The position numbers and the translations under genes are program-made. The notes below the pieces were generated by a model. The model did no database searches, had not been told where the DNA came from, and was given only the letters and a program-made list of their open reading frames with translations. A DNA stretch of 50,296 nt, taken from an uncultured Oscillospiraceae bacterium (lineage in GTDB: Bacteria; Bacillota; Clostridia; Oscillospirales; Oscillospiraceae). The stretch spans positions 1 to 50,296 of the forward strand of contig CATABD010000010.1 of the NCBI GenBank assembly GCA_949494735.1, in the 5' to 3' direction. Position 1 is the stretch's first letter. Every line of letters begins with the position of its first letter. Shown piece after piece: positions 24,692-32,024 of this stretch.

Positions 24692-26443
24692 ATGGAGCGT
24701 CTAATGAGGAGAAATTTCGTGCAAATTGCAGCGCTGTTCCTGTCCGTCCTTTTGCTGGTCCTGGGAAGCGGAACAGCCTCCGCCGCCCCCGCCGGTACTG
24801 GTGAGCGCATCATCCGGGTGGGCCTCCACTACGGCACCGGGGCTATAGAGGGGGTGAACTTGCTCAACGAGGAGGGGAGCGGTTTCCGCTTTGGATATTA
24901 CGACAGCTCCAACCGCTTTGTGGAGCTGGGGGTCGCCAGTCAGACGGCCATCTCCGTGGTGGAAACGGTGAACGTTTACTACGGTACCTATGACGGTTAC
25001 CAGAGCTACCACACGGCCGCCGCTTCCTCCATTGCGGTGGGGGAGTACCATCTGGAGCTGCCGGGGACATACCTCTCCTTCGCAGAGGCCCAGGCGGAGG
25101 CCTCCGCTTATCCCGGCGGGTTTGCGGCGTATATCGGCGGGGTATATTATGCCCGGGTGGGCAATTACACCACCCGGGACGGGGCGGTGGCCGCCCAGGC
25201 GTCTCTGGCCGCCCAGGGGGTTTATTCCGAACTGCGGGGCACATCGGGATTTGGGGTGAACGTGGTGGCTACCGGCACCAACGCCATCCTGTTCCAGTAT
25301 GACGACCTGGGAAGCGGTACTGGCCTGGGGGTAGAGCCCATCCAGACCGGGGCGGAGAAATGCACCACCTGGAGCAAGGGCTGCTTGTATAACGGCGGCT
25401 TCCGCTTCGAGCGCATCAACGGAGGCAAGCTGACGGTGGTGAACATCGTGGGGCTGGAGGACTACGTGAAGGGCGTGGTCGCCAACGAGATGGACAACAG
25501 CTGGCCCACCGAGGCGCTGAAGGCTCAGGCGGTGGCGGCGCGCAGCTATGCCCTCTCCCTGGGCAGCAAGCATGCCGCCCACCACTTTGACATCTGCTTC
25601 GACACCGACTGCCAGGCATATTATGGCCGGGAAAAGGCGGGGGCCAACTCCGACGCGGCGGTGGACCAGACTGCCGGACAGGTGTGCCTGTACAACGGCA
25701 AGGTGGCCCAAACCTTCTACTACTCCAGCAACGGCGGGGCCAGCGAAAGCGTCTCCGTCGCCTGGGAGAGCAACCAGTCCCTGTACCCCTATCTGGTGGG
25801 GGTGGTTGACCCCTATGAGGCGAGCCTGAACCTGAACAACAGTTGGACCCGCACCTTTTCCAGCAACGAGCTGATCTCCAAGCTGTTCTCGGGGTACTCG
25901 GTCAGCGCCCCCCTGGTGTCGGCCTCCATCAGCTCCTACAGCCCCACCGGCAACCCCAAGACGGTGACCTTCACCGACAGCGCCGGGAAAAACTACTCGG
26001 TGAGCACCTATAGAATGATTAAGAACCTGGGCCTGCGCTCCTACCGCTACGGCTTTGCGGGGGACAGCGGTTCCCAAGCTGTGCCGACCAACCCGTCTGG
26101 GAGTGTTTCAATCAATGGAAGCGTCCCGGTGGATACCCTATCCGGCCTGTACGCCATGGATGGCAGCGGGAACCTGACGCCTATGAATGGCGGCGTGTAT
26201 GTCATCACCGACAGCGGCACCTCCCTGCTGGACCAGGGCGGCGGGCAGAACCAGGGCCAGGGCGCCAACCAGTGGGCCTCTTCCGCCGCGGCGGTGAACG
26301 GCTCCATCACCTTTGCGGGCCGGGGCTGGGGCCACAACATCGGCATGAGCCAGTTCGGCGCGAAGGCCATGGCCGAGCAGGGGCATACGTATCAGCAGAT
26401 TCTGCAATTCTACTATACTGGCATTACGGTGGGATATATGTGA
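24692..26443 (+). CDS. Secreted SpoIID/LytB domain protein with SPOR-like domain
   Basis: A 583-aa exported protein: signal peptide to about residue 32 (ending ASAAPAG), a SPOR-like segment around 120-190 ([15 protein letters not shown] ... [14 protein letters not shown]), then the SpoIID domain with [42 protein letters not shown] and a C-terminal [15 protein letters not shown]. SpoIID proteins are lytic transglycosylases cleaving denuded peptidoglycan glycan strands during engulfment; whether this paralog is sporulation-specific cannot be said. An internal ATG at 24704 behind GGAG is an equally good start. Its stop overlaps the queA start. Confidence 0.88.
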   Translation: MERLMRRNFVQIAALFLSVLLLVLGSGTASAAPAGTGERIIRVGLHYGTGAIEGVNLLNEEGSGFRFGYYDSSNRFVELGVASQTAISVVETVNVYYGTYDGYQSYHTAAASSIAVGEYHLELPGTYLSFAEAQAEASAYPGGFAAYIGGVYYARVGNYTTRDGAVAAQASLAAQGVYSELRGTSGFGVNVVATGTNAILFQYDDLGSGTGLGVEPIQTGAEKCTTWSKGCLYNGGFRFERINGGKLTVVNIVGLEDYVKGVVANEMDNSWPTEALKAQAVAARSYALSLGSKHAAHHFDICFDTDCQAYYGREKAGANSDAAVDQTAGQVCLYNGKVAQTFYYSSNGGASESVSVAWESNQSLYPYLVGVVDPYEASLNLNNSWTRTFSSNELISKLFSGYSVSAPLVSASISSYSPTGNPKTVTFTDSAGKNYSVSTYRMIKNLGLRSYRYGFAGDSGSQAVPTNPSGSVSINGSVPVDTLSGLYAMDGSGNLTPMNGGVYVITDSGTSLLDQGGGQNQGQGANQWASSAAAVNGSITFAGRGWGHNIGMSQFGAKAMAEQGHTYQQILQFYYTGITVGYM

Positions 26444-27462
26444 AAACATCCGATTTTTATTTTGACCTGCCCCCGGAGCTCATCGCCCAGACGCCCCTGG
26501 AGCGGCGGGACGCTTCCCGGCTTATGGCGATGGACAAGGCGACGGGGGCCACCCGTCATCTGCACTTCTATGACCTGCCCTCCTTGCTGCGCCCCGGCGA
26601 CTGCCTGGTACTCAACGACAGCCGGGTGCTGCCTGCCCGGCTCATTGGGAAGCGGGCGGGGGGAGGGGCCTGCGAGGTGCTGCTGCTCATCGACCGGGGG
26701 GACAAGGTTTGGGAGTGTCTGGTGCGACCCGGGAAGAAGCTGCGCCCCGGCGCAAAGGTCACCTTTGGGGACGGGGAGCTGTCCGCCCAGATAGTGGGAG
26801 AGGGGGCGGGAGGCAACCGGCTGGTTCGCTTCGACTATGACGGTATTTTCCTGGAGACGCTGGAGAGGCTGGGCAAAATGCCCCTGCCGCCCTATATCAA
26901 GGCGGAGCTGGAGGATTCGGAGCGCTATCAGACGGTTTACTCCAAAGTGGCGGGCTCCGCCGCCGCACCCACGGCGGGGCTGCACTTCACCCCCGAGCTG
27001 TTGGGGCAGATCCAGGCCATGGGGGTGAGGGTGTGCTATGTGACCCTCCACGTGGGGCTGGGAACCTTCCGCCCGGTGAAAGCGGAAAATCTGGACGAGC
27101 ACGAGATGCATTCGGAATACTGCGTCATCCCCCGGGAGACCGCCGATATGGTGAACAAGACAAAGCGGCGGGGGGGCCGGGTCATCTGTGTAGGCACCAC
27201 CTCCTGCCGCACCATCGAGAGCTGGTCGGATGAGGACGGCACGCTGAAGGCATCAGCGGGGTGGACCAATATCTTCATCTACCCAGGCTACCGTTTCAAG
27301 GTGCTGGACGGCCTCATCACCAACTTCCACCTGCCGGAATCCACCCTCATCATGTTGGTATCCGCCCTGGCGGGGCGGGAACATGTGCTGGCGGCCTATG
27401 GGGAGGCAGTGCGGGAGCGCTATCGGTTTTTCTCCTTTGGGGACGCAATGTATATTGGGTGA
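26440..27462 (+). CDS. queA: S-adenosylmethionine:tRNA ribosyltransferase-isomerase QueA
   Basis: Queuosine pathway enzyme that transfers the ribose of SAM to preQ1 in tRNA. The 340-aa product starts at a GTG overlapping the previous stop (ATGTGA) and reads [16 protein letters not shown], with [41 protein letters not shown] and HEMHSEYC as family motifs. Length is exactly as expected. It is the last clearly core gene before the accessory region. Confidence 0.96.
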   Translation: MKTSDFYFDLPPELIAQTPLERRDASRLMAMDKATGATRHLHFYDLPSLLRPGDCLVLNDSRVLPARLIGKRAGGGACEVLLLIDRGDKVWECLVRPGKKLRPGAKVTFGDGELSAQIVGEGAGGNRLVRFDYDGIFLETLERLGKMPLPPYIKAELEDSERYQTVYSKVAGSAAAPTAGLHFTPELLGQIQAMGVRVCYVTLHVGLGTFRPVKAENLDEHEMHSEYCVIPRETADMVNKTKRRGGRVICVGTTSCRTIESWSDEDGTLKASAGWTNIFIYPGYRFKVLDGLITNFHLPESTLIMLVSALAGREHVLAAYGEAVRERYRFFSFGDAMYIG

Positions 27463-27484
27463 GTAAAAATTTTGGGCGGAGAAA

Positions 27485-27526
27485 AGCCCGCAAAAGCGCA
27501 GTATTACTGGGATTTTGCGGGTTTTT
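27485..27526 (+). terminator. Terminator after queA
   Basis: CCCGCAAAA (27487-27495) and TTTTGCGGG (27513-27521), then five T, with a 17-base loop. Confidence 0.75.
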
Positions 27527-27722
27527 GACGCTAAATTTTCAAAACAGCTTTTTGGGCGTTTTTGGGGCAAAAATGAAGGAAAAGCCCCTTTTTGGCCCAA
27601 ACTTTTGCAAAAGTTTGAGTGAGGAAAAATCGGGATATTTATTCGTTCCTATTGCATTAATAATTCCGGCAACTTAAGGGCTTACAGGTAATAAGGAACT
27701 ATTGCCGCAGAGGGCGGCGTGA
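27527..27722. other. AT-rich boundary region after queA
   Basis: No gene seen. Repeated T- and A-rich words (CTTTTTGGGCG, TTTTTGGGGC, CCCCTTTTTGGC) and a drop in GC mark the change from core genes to mobile-element genes. I could not identify an attachment site. Confidence 0.35.
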
Positions 27723-27887
27723 CTAGATGGTTACGCCGTCTTTCTGCATTTCTTGGTCTGCTCGACCATAATAGCGGCATAGGCAGCAGCTTGTGATAAA
27801 TCCCTCAAAGTGCTGGAGTACAAACTGGACGGCTTCAGCGTCAAATCTCTTTGCCGCTTGGATGATAGAAAAGGGTACTCGTTTCAT
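27723..27887 (-). CDS. Short HTH-domain protein of conjugative elements (truncated)
   Basis: A 54-codon ORF that begins MKRVPFSIIQAAKRFD and continues QFVLQHFEGFI, matching the start of the small helix-turn-helix proteins found beside a sigma factor in Tn916-like and related elements (usually about 65-80 aa). The ATG overlaps the sigma-factor stop (ATGA). The second half (YYGRADQEMQKDG) is shortened compared with the family, so it may be decayed. Confidence 0.6.
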   Translation of the reverse strand: MKRVPFSIIQAAKRFDAEAVQFVLQHFEGFITSCCLCRYYGRADQEMQKDGVTI

Positions 27888-28309
27888 GGAGCGTTCTCTA
27901 TCAATTCCAGCAGCCGTTTAGTTGCGGCCCTGCTCCGCCGAGAAACAGCGGACGCACTTATATGTACCAGCGGGGCAATTTGAGTGTATTTCAACCCTTT
28001 GATATAATAAAGCAAAATGATTTCCCTGTCTTTTGGCATTAAGTAGGACAACGCTTTGGACAGCTTCGGGTCATAAACAGGGATATTCATTCCTTGAACG
28101 TGGAATGTCTGACATGATTCCTCCAGCTGTTCCGCTTCACCGCCTCCTGCCGCCAAACTATAAAGTGCGGCGTCTGTCAACGTAGAGAGGGATTGCTCCA
28201 TCTGTCCCTGTTTAGATTTTTTCTGGCGTTCTTTCTTTGTGGCGTTACTGACAGCCTTTTTGCAGTAGGCTTCAAACATGATCTCGTTGAATATCTCAAA
28301 TCTTGACAT
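27884..28309 (-). CDS. Sigma-70 family RNA polymerase sigma factor, element type
   Basis: A 141-aa protein with a C-terminal region 4 helix-turn-helix: SYLMPKDREIILLYYIKGL then YTQIAPLVHISASAVSRRSRAATKRL at about 88-132. The N-terminal part (FEIFNEIMFEAYCKKAVSNA) is typical of the small sigma-like regulators of Firmicutes integrative conjugative elements. It is followed by the short HTH gene, the usual pair in these elements. Target promoters unknown. Confidence 0.75.
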   Translation of the reverse strand: MSRFEIFNEIMFEAYCKKAVSNATKKERQKKSKQGQMEQSLSTLTDAALYSLAAGGGEAEQLEESCQTFHVQGMNIPVYDPKLSKALSYLMPKDREIILLYYIKGLKYTQIAPLVHISASAVSRRSRAATKRLLELIENAP

Positions 28310-28375
28310 TGAAAATCTGCCTCTCTACTTTTCAATATCCGCATAACCGAATTTTACCCAGCGTCACCCGTTGAG

Positions 28376-28402
28376 AAATGCGTCTCACCGTGAGACGCAT
28401 TT
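28376..28402. promoter_or_regulatory. Perfect 13-bp inverted repeat upstream of the sigma factor
   Basis: AAATGCGTCTCAC, one central C, GTGAGACGCATTT. It lies 67 bases before the sigma-factor start. The single-base centre cannot form a hairpin loop without opening several pairs, so a protein-binding operator is more likely than a terminator. Confidence 0.5.
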
Positions 28403-28444
28403 TCTGATAAACTTTAAGCGATGAAATTACATTATGCGTCCGCT

Positions 28445-28489
28445 ATTTTATATAAAAATGGAGGCTTTTAATTTCTCAAAAGCCTCCAT
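28445..28489 (-). terminator. Terminator of the 137-aa RepA-N fusion gene
   Basis: 12-bp stem (ATGGAGGCTTTT / AAAAGCCTCCAT, 28458-28469 and 28478-28489) with eight-base loop. Read on the minus strand it is followed by TTTTTATATA, so it ends the gene at 28582-28995. Confidence 0.85.
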
Positions 28490-28581
28490 GCCCGCAAAAG
28501 TCAAGCAACTATCCAGCAACTTTTGGCTACATTCGCAATTACTTCGCTAAAAATACAATTTTCCTGTGGTACTGTAGGCGT

Positions 28582-28995
28582 TCAGTATTGCTTATTGACC
28601 AAATCAAGGCCGTAGTCTTTCAAATGGCCGTTGACAGCATCGGGCAGCCAACCGGCCACCGACTGCCCTTGTTCCTCAAAGGGTAGCCACACGGCGGGGA
28701 TAGCGATAATGGTATGGGCCGTCATATTTCTCGGATCGTCATACCATGCCACGCCGTCCCAAATAAACAGGTTCACCCCGATTTCTTGAAACTGTGGGAT
28801 GGTATGTTTCAAAATCTGCTGATAAATGTCTGCCTCTTTTTCTGTAACGTCCATTAGCATACCATATAACAGCTTGGCATCCGCAGACAGGGGCTTGAAG
28901 CTGGAATGGGTGATAAGCTGGCGGGGGATTCGGAAATGTGAAAACCGTATTTCTTCATCGCCACAGAAATAGTCTGATAAAGTTACGTTCGACAT
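28582..28995 (-). CDS. RepA N-terminal segment joined to an unknown C-terminal domain
   Basis: 137 aa. Residues 1-50 (LSDYFCGDEEIRFSHFRIP ... LSADAKLLYGMLMD) match the beginning of RepA-type replication initiators such as the one at 44494. After LLYGMLMD, where RepA continues into its winged helix, the sequence changes to TEKEADIYQQILKH ... NLFIWDGVAWYDDPRN ... IPAVWLPFEEQGQ, which I do not recognise. The frame is open and a good ribosome binding site (GGAGAGC) and terminator exist, so it may be expressed. The DNA-binding part of RepA is missing, so it is not a replication initiator by itself. Confidence 0.6.
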   Translation of the reverse strand: MSNVTLSDYFCGDEEIRFSHFRIPRQLITHSSFKPLSADAKLLYGMLMDVTEKEADIYQQILKHTIPQFQEIGVNLFIWDGVAWYDDPRNMTAHTIIAIPAVWLPFEEQGQSVAGWLPDAVNGHLKDYGLDLVNKQY

Positions 28996-29019
28996 AGGTT
29001 GCTCTCCTTTTCAAAAATG

Positions 29020-29061
29020 AAAAAAGCACGATTGACGTTGATTGTCAAATCGTGCTTTTTT
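29020..29061. terminator. Bidirectional terminator-like hairpin between two divergent ORFs
   Basis: AAAAAGCACGATTGAC (29021-29036) and GTCAAATCGTGCTTTTT (29044-29060) form a long stem with one bulged A, A-tract on one side and T-tract on the other. It lies upstream of both starts, 25 bases from the minus-strand gene, where it could attenuate transcription. Confidence 0.7.
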
Positions 29062-29154
29062 CTGCTTGTTTGATTTTGTCACAAAGGTTTCTATTTTCGG
29101 TAACTGCCTTATTATATGTTGTTTTTTGTCTTGTCCTTTATGCGTACTGACCTT

Positions 29155-29448
29155 ATGGTCAATGAAACATTTTTCGATTATTATTACGGTGACCAAAGCA
29201 CTCAATTTTCATTTTATCGTATCCCTCAACAACTTATCACGGGGAAATATTTCAAGCATATATCTGTTGAGGCTAATAGGTGCTGTGCCTTTACGGGACA
29301 CCGCCCCGCCAAATTCCCCTGGAAGTATGACGAGAAAGACCCCCGGTGCGTTGAATTGAAAGCTGTGCTTGCCCATCAGATCGACAAGCTGGCGGCGGCT
29401 GGTGTGACGGACTTCTTTACCGGGATGGCCCTCGGTGTGGATACCTAG
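29155..29448 (+). pseudogene. RepA N-terminus fused to a truncated DUF1273 (SLOG-type) domain
   Basis: The first 40 residues (FFDYYYGDQSTQFSFYRIP ... HISVEA) are the RepA-type N-terminus; directly after EA the frame enters NRCCAFTGHRPAKFPW ... DFFTGMALGVDT, the start of a DUF1273/YpsA-like nucleotide-binding protein. It then meets TAG where homologs have a tryptophan codon (GVDTW), and about ten bases later the sequence switches to a conjugation gene fragment on the other strand. Start chosen at the ATG at 29155 by homology; no clear ribosome binding site. Clearly a rearrangement product. Confidence 0.65.
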
Positions 29449-29453
29449 GCGGC

Positions 29454-29589
29454 TAGCGCCGCCCCGGAAGGTTTCGGGGGAGGTCGTCACCAGCGACCAT
29501 ATCTCCGTCAGTTTGTCATTCCAGGTGTTGAACGCGGATTGTAAATTTCCTACGATCCAGTTATCGCTCAAAAGGTTGTTCACCTCCAA
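29454..29589 (-). pseudogene. 5' fragment of a VirB6/TrbL-like conjugation gene
   Basis: About 40 codons (LLSDNWIVGNLQSAF, NDKLTEIWSLVTTSPETF, RGG) match the beginning of the TrbL/VirB6-like membrane protein of Firmicutes conjugative elements, which would continue into several membrane helices. It is cut at the palindrome GGCGGCTAGCGCCGCC (29449-29464), where the truncated DUF1273 gene begins on the other strand. Confidence 0.55.
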
Positions 29590-29750
29590 AAACTTACCTC
29601 AAATTGAGGCAGATTATGGGCTGTGTGCCCTTGTCAAGAGATGTAAACCGGAACCCAACAGAGTGATTTCGGTTTGGAGAGGAGGAAGGAATAGAGCGGG
29701 CGTAGTCCTCGCCGCAGGCGGGGACGCAGCAGATCGGAATTTCTTCCGAC
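29590..29750. other. Junction region before the IS21 remnant
   Basis: No intact gene. The sequence probably contains the left junction of the insertion element, but I could not define terminal inverted repeats or a target duplication. Confidence 0.3.
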
Positions 29751-29897
29751 GAGGTTGTCAATCTCCAGCACTACCGGCGGCTCACTTTGAAACAGACGAT
29801 GGATGCGGAAAATATTCTGTTAGAGCAGGAGAAGGTAATTGATTTCCCCTTGAAACCCTCCGATTTGTCCAGATATGACGAGGTGCTGTATGACTGA
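29751..29897 (+). pseudogene. istA: IstA transposase, C-terminal remnant
   Basis: Only the tail of the frame remains: VVNLQHYRRLTLKQTM ... KVIDFPLKPSDLSRYDEVLYD, the end pattern being that of IS21-family transposases. The stop TGA at 29895-29897 lies inside the istB start region, the normal istA-istB overlap. The DDE domain and the helix-turn-helix are absent. Confidence 0.55.
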
Positions 29898-30687
29898 ATT
29901 TACTATGGACAGGCTGAGGGAAAACCTGGAAGCCCTTAAGATGAAAAACACCCTGGAGATTCTGGACAACTACCTGGAACGGGCCGTGGCGGACAAGCTC
30001 AACATTGTGGAGGTTTTGGATCACATTTTCTCAGAAGAAGCCAAATCCAAGCGGAGACGGGCCTATGAGAAGCAAATCCAGATGTCTGGCTTCCCCATCA
30101 AGAAGACCTTGGACGACTTCGATTTCTCCTTCCAGCCCTCCATCGACAAGCGCCAGATCGACGAACTGGCCACCATGCGTTTCCTGGAAAATGGCGAGAA
30201 TGTGGTATTCCTCGGTCCGCCCGGCGTGGGCAAGACCCATCTGGCTTCAGCATTGGGCCTTGTGGCGGCCCAGCACCGCTTTTCCACCTACTACATCAAC
30301 TGCCACCAGCTCATCGAGCAGCTTAAGAAGGCACATTTTGAGAACCGCTTGCCAGACAAACTCAGGGTCCTGGCCAAGTACAGGATGCTCATCATCGACG
30401 AGATCGGCTACCTTCCCATGGACATCCAGGGCGCCAACCTGTTCTTCCAGCTCATTGCCAGGCGGTATGAGAAGACGTCTACCGTCTTTACCTCCAACAA
30501 GACCTTCTCCCAGTGGAACGAGGTCTTTGCCGACGTCACCATCGCCTCCGCAATTTTGGACCGCGTCCTGCATCACTGCATTGTCATCAACATCAAGGGC
30601 GAGTCTTACCGCCTGAAGGAGCGCATGGAATTTATGCGCCAGAAGCAGCAGATCGTGAACACTCTTTTTGAACAGGGAAGTACCTGA
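29890..30687 (+). CDS. istB: IS21-family helper ATPase IstB
   Basis: A 265-aa AAA+ ATPase related to DnaC, the regulator of IS21 transposition. Walker A is LGPPGVGKTHLA (about 108-119), Walker B MLIIDEIGYLPMD, sensor 1 TVFTSNKTFSQWNEVF. Complete length for the family. ATG overlaps the istA remnant. Without IstA it has no known job here. Confidence 0.93.
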   Translation: MTEFTMDRLRENLEALKMKNTLEILDNYLERAVADKLNIVEVLDHIFSEEAKSKRRRAYEKQIQMSGFPIKKTLDDFDFSFQPSIDKRQIDELATMRFLENGENVVFLGPPGVGKTHLASALGLVAAQHRFSTYYINCHQLIEQLKKAHFENRLPDKLRVLAKYRMLIIDEIGYLPMDIQGANLFFQLIARRYEKTSTVFTSNKTFSQWNEVFADVTIASAILDRVLHHCIVINIKGESYRLKERMEFMRQKQQIVNTLFEQGST

Positions 30688-30914
30688 TTTTGTTATCTCC
30701 CCCGCCGAAAAATGACAAAATTTCTTCGGCGTTTTCTTACAATCTCAGGTTGACGTTGACATAGCAATCATGTGCAGCTCCGGGCGGCCATGTTTCTGTA
30801 AGGTGGGCATGGGGGTGGTGCGCTCCATATTTGTCATTGAGTAGGGCGGCGTCATTGAAAATGTGAAGCCGGCACCAATGCGGCGGAGGTGCTGGCTTCC
30901 TGAAGGAAGGAAAC
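30688..30914. other. Non-coding region between istB and the unknown minus-strand gene
   Basis: It holds a short inverted repeat (CGCCGAAAAA/TTTCTTCGGCG, about 30703-30731) that may end istB transcription. On the minus strand the words TPMPTLQKHGRPELHMIAM read like the end of a protein, but I cannot name it. Confidence 0.3.
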
Positions 30915-30961
30915 TGATGAAAAGGGGGTTCCCACAGCTTATGGGAGCCCCCTTTTCATCA
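30915..30961. terminator. Bidirectional terminator at the end of the unknown gene
   Basis: TGATGAAAAGGGGG...CCCCCTTTTCATCA with an inner TTCCCA/TGGGAG pairing; its right arm contains the stop codon of the minus-strand gene. Confidence 0.85.
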
Positions 30962-31690
30962 GTCCAGCCCCCCAAGAAGCTGAAAATGTCTGCGCCAAGG
31001 GGTGGCGAGCATCTGTCCGATGCAGGCGGTGGCAGCGGCGGTGTGCCTGGGCTGAAGGAGGAAGAAGTAGAACCGCAGGGAGGTGGACACAAATTTCAGC
31101 CCCGCGCCGCCCGCGCCGGGAAAGGCCCCGGAGTCCAGCAGCTGCCGGTGCTGCCGGATATAGAACTCGTCCGGCCGCCGGGCCTTGTGCTGGTAGTAGA
31201 CCACGCTGGAGCCCTGGCGGTAGTAGCCGGCCAGTTCGGAGGGCAGGACAAACTTGTTGCCCTTTGGGCCGCCCTGGGCGGAGGGAACCATGAGCCCGTT
31301 GTCTGGGTCGGCAAAGACAAGATCGCGCCCGTTCAACTTCGCCAGGGCATCCCGATGCCACGACCCGCGGCGCTCTTCCCGTTCCGGTTTTGTCAAGCGG
31401 TTAAAATCAAGCGCCTCGGAATAAAAAACGGCGGAAAGTATGCCAGCCTCCTCCAGCGCGGATACACTCCGCTGCCCGGAAGCCACGATGCGGCTCAATG
31501 CGGCGCAGAGGCCGGGGTCGCAAGCCTGAAACCAGTCCTTTTGCAGGTAGCCGACATGCCGCCCATCCCCGTTATGGCTTTCGTCCGGCGACAGATACCA
31601 ATTTACGCCGATGGAAAGCCGGGTGCTCAGCTGCCGGAGCAGTCCCAGTTTGCCAAAATCTCCGATGTCGCCGGTATACCTGTCCTGCAT
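30959..31690 (-). CDS. Conserved protein of unknown function, divergent from dnd operon
   Basis: A 243-aa soluble protein starting MQDRYTGDIGDFGKLGLLR. I know similar openings (MQxRYxGDIGDFGKxGLLR) from hypothetical proteins scattered in bacterial accessory regions, with no assigned function. Visible landmarks are VNWYLSPDESHNGDGRH (about 29-45), VFADPDNGLMVP (about 122-133), VVYYQHKARRPDEFY and LRFYFFLLQP. The DPDNG and YYQHK motifs look catalytic, but I assign no reaction. ATG at 31690 follows GGAGGGA. It points away from dndC with a 334-base gap. Confidence 0.7.
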   Translation of the reverse strand: MQDRYTGDIGDFGKLGLLRQLSTRLSIGVNWYLSPDESHNGDGRHVGYLQKDWFQACDPGLCAALSRIVASGQRSVSALEEAGILSAVFYSEALDFNRLTKPEREERRGSWHRDALAKLNGRDLVFADPDNGLMVPSAQGGPKGNKFVLPSELAGYYRQGSSVVYYQHKARRPDEFYIRQHRQLLDSGAFPGAGGAGLKFVSTSLRFYFFLLQPRHTAAATACIGQMLATPWRRHFQLLGGLD

Positions 31691-32024
31691 CTGTATCCCT
31701 CCCTGTAGGCCGTTTTTCAAAAATACCCCTTGGTTCTCCCCCGGCATCTTTAACCGGCTCTATTTTAAAATATCATAAAATTCGCTGGGAGGCAATGTGG
31801 CGGCATACTTTTTTAAGGGCGGACGACAGCGCCTGAATCTGAAAAGACAGGCAAATGGTGCTGCTTTGGCGGCAATTTTCGATTCGCCCAAAATTATCTG
31901 GTGTTTTTTTGCCGGGTGTGCTATACTTTCAATATCTGATAAAGCCAAAGCGCTTTCTGGAATGGGGCATTCAGGCCGCGCGTTACGGTAAATCATAGAA
32001 AGACATAAGGGGCACAGAACCGAG
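31691..32024. other. Divergent intergenic region upstream of dndC
   Basis: No gene found. It holds the extended -10 element TGTGCTATACT (31917-31927) reading towards dndC, with no good -35 box. AT-rich stretches toward 31760 may hold the promoter of the divergent unknown gene. A regulatory protein could control both directions, but no clear palindrome was seen. Confidence 0.4.
31917..31927 (+). promoter_or_regulatory. Candidate extended -10 promoter of the dnd operon
   Basis: TGTGCTATACT at 31917-31927 (TG, one base, TATACT). The usual -35 hexamer is not recognisable. About 97 bases before the dndC start. Confidence 0.4.

Larger units (their letters stand above)
29751..30687 (+). mobile_element. 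IS21-family remnant (istA tail plus istB)
   Basis: The last 49 codons of a probable istA (ending KPSDLSRYDEVLYD) overlap the start of an intact istB. The transposase catalytic region is missing, so the element cannot move alone. The right end may extend to about 30760, where GTTGACGTTGACATAG occurs. Confidence 0.7.

Noticed and set aside
28377..28490. CRISPR-like array from two palindromes
   Set aside because: The two inverted repeats differ in sequence and there are no repeated units or spacers; one is an operator candidate and the other a terminator.
30745..31092. Minus-strand open frame ending RPELHMIAMSTST as a gene
   Set aside because: Most of it is the shadow of the unknown gene at 30959-31690; only the last 30 codons look protein-like and I could not identify them.
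31797..31991. 64-codon plus-strand ORF upstream of dndC
   Set aside because: No ribosome binding site and no recognisable motif; an equally long opposite frame covers it, and the candidate dnd promoter lies inside.
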